A DNA stretch of 64,000 nt, taken from the NCBI RefSeq assembly GCF_000720115.1, contig NZ_JOIR01000002.1, forward strand, positions 232,293 to 296,292. Direction: 5' to 3'. The notes beneath the pieces were generated by a model. That model was not told the DNA's origin. It did no database searches and saw nothing but the letters and a program-made list of their open reading frames with translations. Of the stretch, positions 60,910 through 64,000 are shown piece by piece; the stretch's first letter is position 1, and the number at the start of each line of letters is the position of its first letter. This stretch comes from Streptomyces sp. NRRL F-2580. Lineage in GTDB: Bacteria; Actinomycetota; Actinomycetes; Streptomycetales; Streptomycetaceae. Both the position numbers and the translations under genes were made by a program.

Positions 60910-61827
60910 GTGACAAACGACCAGCCCCGCGGTACCCAGCCCACCACTCACGCCGCCGCGGCCGAAGGCCTGACGGGCACGCTCGTCCTCGCCGGCACCC
61001 CCATCGGCGACCTCGCCGACGCCCCGCCGCGCCTCGCGGCCGAGCTGGAGCGGGCCGACGTGATCGCCGCCGAGGACACCCGGCGGCTGCGCCGGCTGAC
61101 CCAGGGCCTCGGCGTCCACACCACCGGGCGTGTCCTGTCGTACTTCGAGGGCAACGAGTCGGCTCGCACCCCCGAGCTGGTCGAGGCCCTGGCCGGCGGC
61201 GCGCGCGTCCTGCTCGTGACCGACGCCGGCATGCCCTCGGTCTCCGACCCCGGCTACCGGCTGGTCGCCGCCGCCGTGGAGAAGGACATCAGGGTCACCG
61301 CCGTCCCCGGGCCGTCCGCGGTGCTCACCGCGCTCGCCCTGTCCGGGCTGCCCGTGGACCGGTTCTGCTTCGAGGGGTTCCTGCCGCGCAAGGCGGGCGA
61401 GCGCCTCGGCCGGCTGCGCGAGGTCGAGGCCGAGCGGCGCACCCTCGTCTACTTCGAGGCCCCGCACCGGCTCGACGACACCCTCGCCGCGATGGCCGAG
61501 GTCTTCGGCGCCGGGCGGCGGGCCGCGGTCTGCCGCGAGCTGACGAAGACGTACGAGGAGGTCAAGCGCGGCGGGCTCGGCGAGCTCGCGGCCTGGGCCG
61601 CCGAAGGGGTGCGCGGGGAGATCACCGTCGTCGTGGAGGGGGCCCCGGCCGCCGGACCCGGTGACGTGGACGCCGAGGAGCTGGTGCGCCGGGTGCAGGT
61701 GCGCGAGGAGGCGGGGGAGCGGCGCAAGGAGGCCATCGCGGCGGTCGCGGCCGAGGCCGGGGTACCCAAGCGCGAGGTGTTCGACGCCGTGGTCGCGGCA
61801 AAGAATGCGGCACAGAAGATGCCGTAA
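60910..61827 (+). CDS. rsmI: 16S rRNA (cytidine(1402)-2'-O)-methyltransferase RsmI
   Basis: A 305-residue tetrapyrrole-methylase-fold enzyme. SAM and RNA motifs: VLAGTPIGDLADAPPRLAAE, VIAAEDTRRLRRLTQ, LLVTDAGMPSVSDPGYRLVA, AVPGPSAVLTALALSGLPVD, and EAPHRLDDTLAAM. It methylates C1402 of 16S rRNA at the decoding centre. GTG 60910. It is the Rv1003 equivalent. Confidence 0.95.
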   Translation: MTNDQPRGTQPTTHAAAAEGLTGTLVLAGTPIGDLADAPPRLAAELERADVIAAEDTRRLRRLTQGLGVHTTGRVLSYFEGNESARTPELVEALAGGARVLLVTDAGMPSVSDPGYRLVAAAVEKDIRVTAVPGPSAVLTALALSGLPVDRFCFEGFLPRKAGERLGRLREVEAERRTLVYFEAPHRLDDTLAAMAEVFGAGRRAAVCRELTKTYEEVKRGGLGELAAWAAEGVRGEITVVVEGAPAAGPGDVDAEELVRRVQVREEAGERRKEAIAAVAAEAGVPKREVFDAVVAAKNAAQKMP

Positions 61828-61949
61828 GTCGGTAAAGAGCTAACCTGAAAAGCAAAGCTCAGACCGGGCACCGGGCGCTTTCGGCATGGACTCGCCCAAA
61901 GACCGTCCAACACTGGACAGGGCCTGATGCGCTCCCGCCCGAAGAGGCG

Positions 61950-61973
61950 TCCACTGGCAATGGCACCAGTGGA
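61950..61973. promoter_or_regulatory. Inverted repeat upstream of zinc-ribbon gene
   Basis: TCCACTGG and CCAGTGGA form an 8-base inverted repeat with an 8-base spacer. It ends 15 bases before the ATG of the zinc-ribbon protein, next to its ribosome site (GAGGAG). It could be an operator or a translation-controlling hairpin. Confidence 0.35.
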
Positions 61974-61988
61974 ACAAGAGGAGCTGGC

Positions 61989-62489
61989 ATGAGTGAGATC
62001 GCTGACACCCCGGTACCCGTCCCCGCCGCGGTACCCACCGCAGTCCCCGCCGCCGTCTCCCGCCCCGACGTGCAGACCGTGCACGAGGCCTACTCCTTCG
62101 CCTGCATGAGGTGCGGGTACGCCTGGGAGCAGGCGTACGCCATCGAGCACCACGTCGACGGCAGGGGCGAGCCGTTCATCATGTACACGGTCAACGGCGA
62201 GCGGGTGCCCTCCCCGCTGTCCAACCCGACCTGCATGAACTGCGGCGGACACGTCGTACGGATCATGCGCGCGGGCCAGGTCTCCTCGGTGCTCGGCATG
62301 ATCGACCACCTCTACCACCACCGCATCGCCCCCGGGATCGCCGGACCGGTGCCGGCCGGGGCCAACGTCCCCCGGACCCCGAAGCCCCGCAAGGGCACGC
62401 ACGACTCGCCCGGACCCGTCGCCGTCGACCAGGCCCGGGAGCGCCGGGGCCCGCTCTCCCGCCTGATGGGGTTCTTCCGCCGGTCATAA
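61989..62489 (+). CDS. Zinc-ribbon-like hypothetical protein
   Basis: A 166-residue protein with a Pro/Val-rich start, then two CxxC pairs (FACMRCGYAWEQAYAI and PTCMNCGGHVVRIMRAGQ) that should bind one zinc. GMIDHLYHHRIAPGI and a basic tail follow. There is no signal peptide. Its ATG follows GAGGAG. It sits between rsmI and tatD, where M. tuberculosis has unrelated genes, and is probably Streptomyces-specific. Function unknown. Confidence 0.75.
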   Translation: MSEIADTPVPVPAAVPTAVPAAVSRPDVQTVHEAYSFACMRCGYAWEQAYAIEHHVDGRGEPFIMYTVNGERVPSPLSNPTCMNCGGHVVRIMRAGQVSSVLGMIDHLYHHRIAPGIAGPVPAGANVPRTPKPRKGTHDSPGPVAVDQARERRGPLSRLMGFFRRS

Positions 62490-62499
62490 GATCGGCCCT

Positions 62500-63390
62500 A
62501 TGAGCCCTAGCCCTTCCTCCGCCTCCAAGGACGCACTGCCCCCGCTGCCCGAACCCCTCCGGGTGGCGGTGGCCGACTCGCACACCCACCTCGACATGCA
62601 GGCGGGCACCGTCGAGGAGGGCCTCGCGAAGGCCGCCTCGGTCGGCGTGAGCACCGTCGTCCAGGTGGGATGCGACGTGAAGGGCTCCCGGTGGGCCGCC
62701 GAGACCGCCGCCGCCTACGAGAACGTCCACGCGGCCGTCGCCCTTCACCCGAACGAAGCCCCCCGCATCGTGCTCGGGGATCCTGGGGGAGGGGGGCCGC
62801 GGCAGGGCGCCCGGGCCGGCGGCGGCGAGAGCGCCCTCGACGAGGCGCTCGCCGAGATCGAGGCGCTGGCCGCCCTCGACCACGTGAAGGCGGTCGGCGA
62901 GACCGGCCTCGACTACTTCCGCACCGGCCCGGAGGGGATGGCCGCGCAGGAGCGCTCCTTCCGCGCCCACATCGAGATCGCCAAACGGCGGAACAAGGCA
63001 CTCGTCATCCACGACCGCGACGCCCACGCGGACGTGCTGCGCGTCCTGCGCGAGGAGGGCGCCCCGGAGCGGACCGTCTTCCACTGCTACTCCGGGGACG
63101 CCGACATGGCCCGCGAGTGCGCCGCCGCCGGGTACTACATGTCCTTCGCCGGGACCGTCACCTTCAAGAACGCCGCTCCGCTGCGCGAGGCGCTGGCCGT
63201 GGCCCCGCTGGAGCTCGTACTCGTCGAGACCGACGCGCCCTACCTGACCCCGGCGCCGTACCGCGGCCGGCCCAACGCGCCGTACCTCATTCCGCTGACG
63301 GTACGGGCGATGGCCGCGGTCCGCGGTATCGACGAGGACGCGATGGCCACCGCGCTGGCCGCCAACACGGCGCGCGCCTTCGCCTACTGA
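62500..63390 (+). CDS. TatD family deoxyribonuclease
   Basis: A 296-residue metal-dependent hydrolase. Metal ligands are in DSHTHLDMQAG, VKAVGETGLDYFRTG (Glu), LVIHDRDAHADVL, VFHCYSGDADMAR and VLVETDAPYLTPAPYRGRPN. TatD proteins are 3'-5' exonucleases acting in DNA repair and RNA turnover. An extra Gly-rich insertion (about residues 95-108) is noted. ATG 62500, the Rv1008 equivalent. Confidence 0.93.
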   Translation: MSPSPSSASKDALPPLPEPLRVAVADSHTHLDMQAGTVEEGLAKAASVGVSTVVQVGCDVKGSRWAAETAAAYENVHAAVALHPNEAPRIVLGDPGGGGPRQGARAGGGESALDEALAEIEALAALDHVKAVGETGLDYFRTGPEGMAAQERSFRAHIEIAKRRNKALVIHDRDAHADVLRVLREEGAPERTVFHCYSGDADMARECAAAGYYMSFAGTVTFKNAAPLREALAVAPLELVLVETDAPYLTPAPYRGRPNAPYLIPLTVRAMAAVRGIDEDAMATALAANTARAFAY

Positions 63391-63507
63391 ATCCGCCCGG
63401 ATCCGCCTGCCGAATCCGCCGCTGAATCCGCCCGTCCACCGTTGGTCCACCGCTGACCCACCGGCGTTCCGCCACCCCGGTCCGACACGCTGGGTGTCCG
63501 TCTGACT

Positions 63508-63536
63508 TTGGAGCGTGACGACTCCTCCGCTAGGGT
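63508..63536 (+). promoter_or_regulatory. Promoter for the downstream gene
   Basis: TTGGAG (63508-63513) and TAGGGT (63531-63536) with a 17-base spacer match the sigma-70-like Streptomyces consensus. They lie 46 bases upstream of the GTG at 63582. Confidence 0.5.
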
Positions 63537-63581
63537 GCCGTGCCCGAACCGGGGTGCCGTATCACCAGTGGAGCGAGCGTC

Positions 63582-64000
63582 GTGAGCGATACGCAGGGCA
63601 GTCACCGCCGTGGCGGTCCCGTCCCGGAGGCGTACGGGGCCGAGCCCCAGGCCTGGACGGCCGGTACGGGGGGCCCCGGGGACACGCTCCGGGACCCCGA
63701 CCCCGCAGTCCCCGCCCCGCGCCCCGGCAGCCGGCGGGCGGGGCGGCGCCGCCGCGTCGCGGACACCGTCACCGGCCCCGGCCTCCGCGGCGCCGGGATG
63801 CCGGCCGAACGCGCCGGGCCGGCCGGGCTGGCCGGGCTGGCCGGGCTGGCCGCATTGGAGGAGCTCGCCGAACTGGCCGAACTGGCCAGGCTCTCCGAAG
63901 CCGACACACTGGCCGCCCCCGGCTCGGGCCGCCGCCGGGCCGCGAGCCCGGCCGGCGCCGTCGTGGCACCCGCCCCCGCCGCACCCGGCGGGAACTGGCG
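63582..64000 (+). CDS. N-terminus of a probable resuscitation-promoting factor (partial)
   Basis: The frame from GTG 63582 (GGAGCG upstream) is open to the window edge, 139 codons. It is Gly/Ala/Pro/Arg-rich with a run of Leu-Ala units (GLAGLAGLAGLAALEELAEL). The catalytic part lies beyond the edge. Gene order rsmI-x-tatD-this matches Rv1003-Rv1008-Rv1009 (rpfB), so an RpfB-type or ubiquitin-like/G5 cell-wall hydrolase is likely. The long cytoplasmic-looking leader is unusual and homology cannot be read from it. Confidence 0.55.
   Translation, partial: MSDTQGSHRRGGPVPEAYGAEPQAWTAGTGGPGDTLRDPDPAVPAPRPGSRRAGRRRRVADTVTGPGLRGAGMPAERAGPAGLAGLAGLAALEELAELAELARLSEADTLAAPGSGRRRAASPAGAVVAPAPAAPGGNW

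Noticed and set aside
63388..63463. Short repeats of GAATCCGCC as a CRISPR-like or iteron array
   Set aside because: The units are few, irregular and without spacers of constant length. They look like simple local duplication.
63391..63581. A c-di-AMP riboswitch as seen before some Streptomyces rpf genes
   Set aside because: The stretch is too short, has no extended pairing I can draw, and already contains a good promoter close to the start.

Overview
The window is chromosomal DNA from a Streptomyces-type actinomycete. It has very high G+C, frequent GTG and TTG starts, many stop/start overlaps, and lineage markers such as an SsgA-like protein and SepX. Gene order also matches the actinobacterial backbone. 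I count about 57 protein genes, one tRNA-Ala and one transporter pseudogene. I see no rRNA, insertion sequence, prophage or CRISPR array.

Region 1 (1-13 kb) is accessory. It opens with a FemAB/BioF2-like acetyltransferase, a secreted family-26-like glycoside hydrolase with a long Pro/Thr repeat tail, an ATP-grasp ligase and a FAD oxidoreductase. A PAS-GAF-SpoIIE phosphatase-HATPase signalling protein follows, then small secreted proteins, a cytochrome P450 and an LtrA membrane protein. A decayed NarK-type transporter follows at 13.3-13.8 kb.

Region 2 (14-30.4 kb) is conserved backbone: mscL, a CpaB-like SAF protein, a PyrF-like protein, mtnP, an FmdB/Ruc-type zinc-ribbon chaperone under a CIRCE operator, an MFS exporter, a cation/proton antiporter that appears to start with CTG, penicillin acylase, 5-formyl-THF cyclo-ligase, galU, the gephyrin-like glp (moeA), moaC, mog, a rimJ-like gene and sepX/glpR. 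As I recall it, the skeleton mscL-fmdB-cycloligase-galU-moeA-rimJ-sepX matches Mycobacterium tuberculosis Rv0985c-Rv0996.

Region 3 (30.4-59 kb) begins with tRNA-Ala(CGC) and a 1,329-residue secreted repeat protein. It continues with an aldo/keto reductase and LuxR regulator, a CoA-transferase family III protein, a GNAT protein, exonuclease III, and a MerR regulator divergent from a Baeyer-Villiger monooxygenase/hydrolase/SDR operon. After these come a tricorn-like protease divergent from a TetR regulator with an MMPL exporter, an SsgA-like protein, an ECF metal-uptake operon behind a Nur-box-like site (probably nickel), a serine hydrolase, a YbaK deacylase, a penicillin-binding protein whose 3' end is duplicated downstream, and a cyclotransferase-fold protein.

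Region 4 (59-64 kb) returns to the backbone: protein O-mannosyltransferase, rsmI, a zinc-ribbon protein, tatD, and the 5' end of what is probably an rpfB-like gene, matching M. tuberculosis Rv1002c, Rv1003, Rv1008 and Rv1009.

Five observations matter most. Glp and its membrane receptor SepX/GlpR, both division proteins, are encoded together among cofactor genes. A CIRCE site controls the FmdB/Ruc gene. A Nur-like box precedes the ECF operon. Two genes have likely CTG starts. A dispersed Streptomyces-type repeat has been captured as the C-terminus of a monooxygenase.
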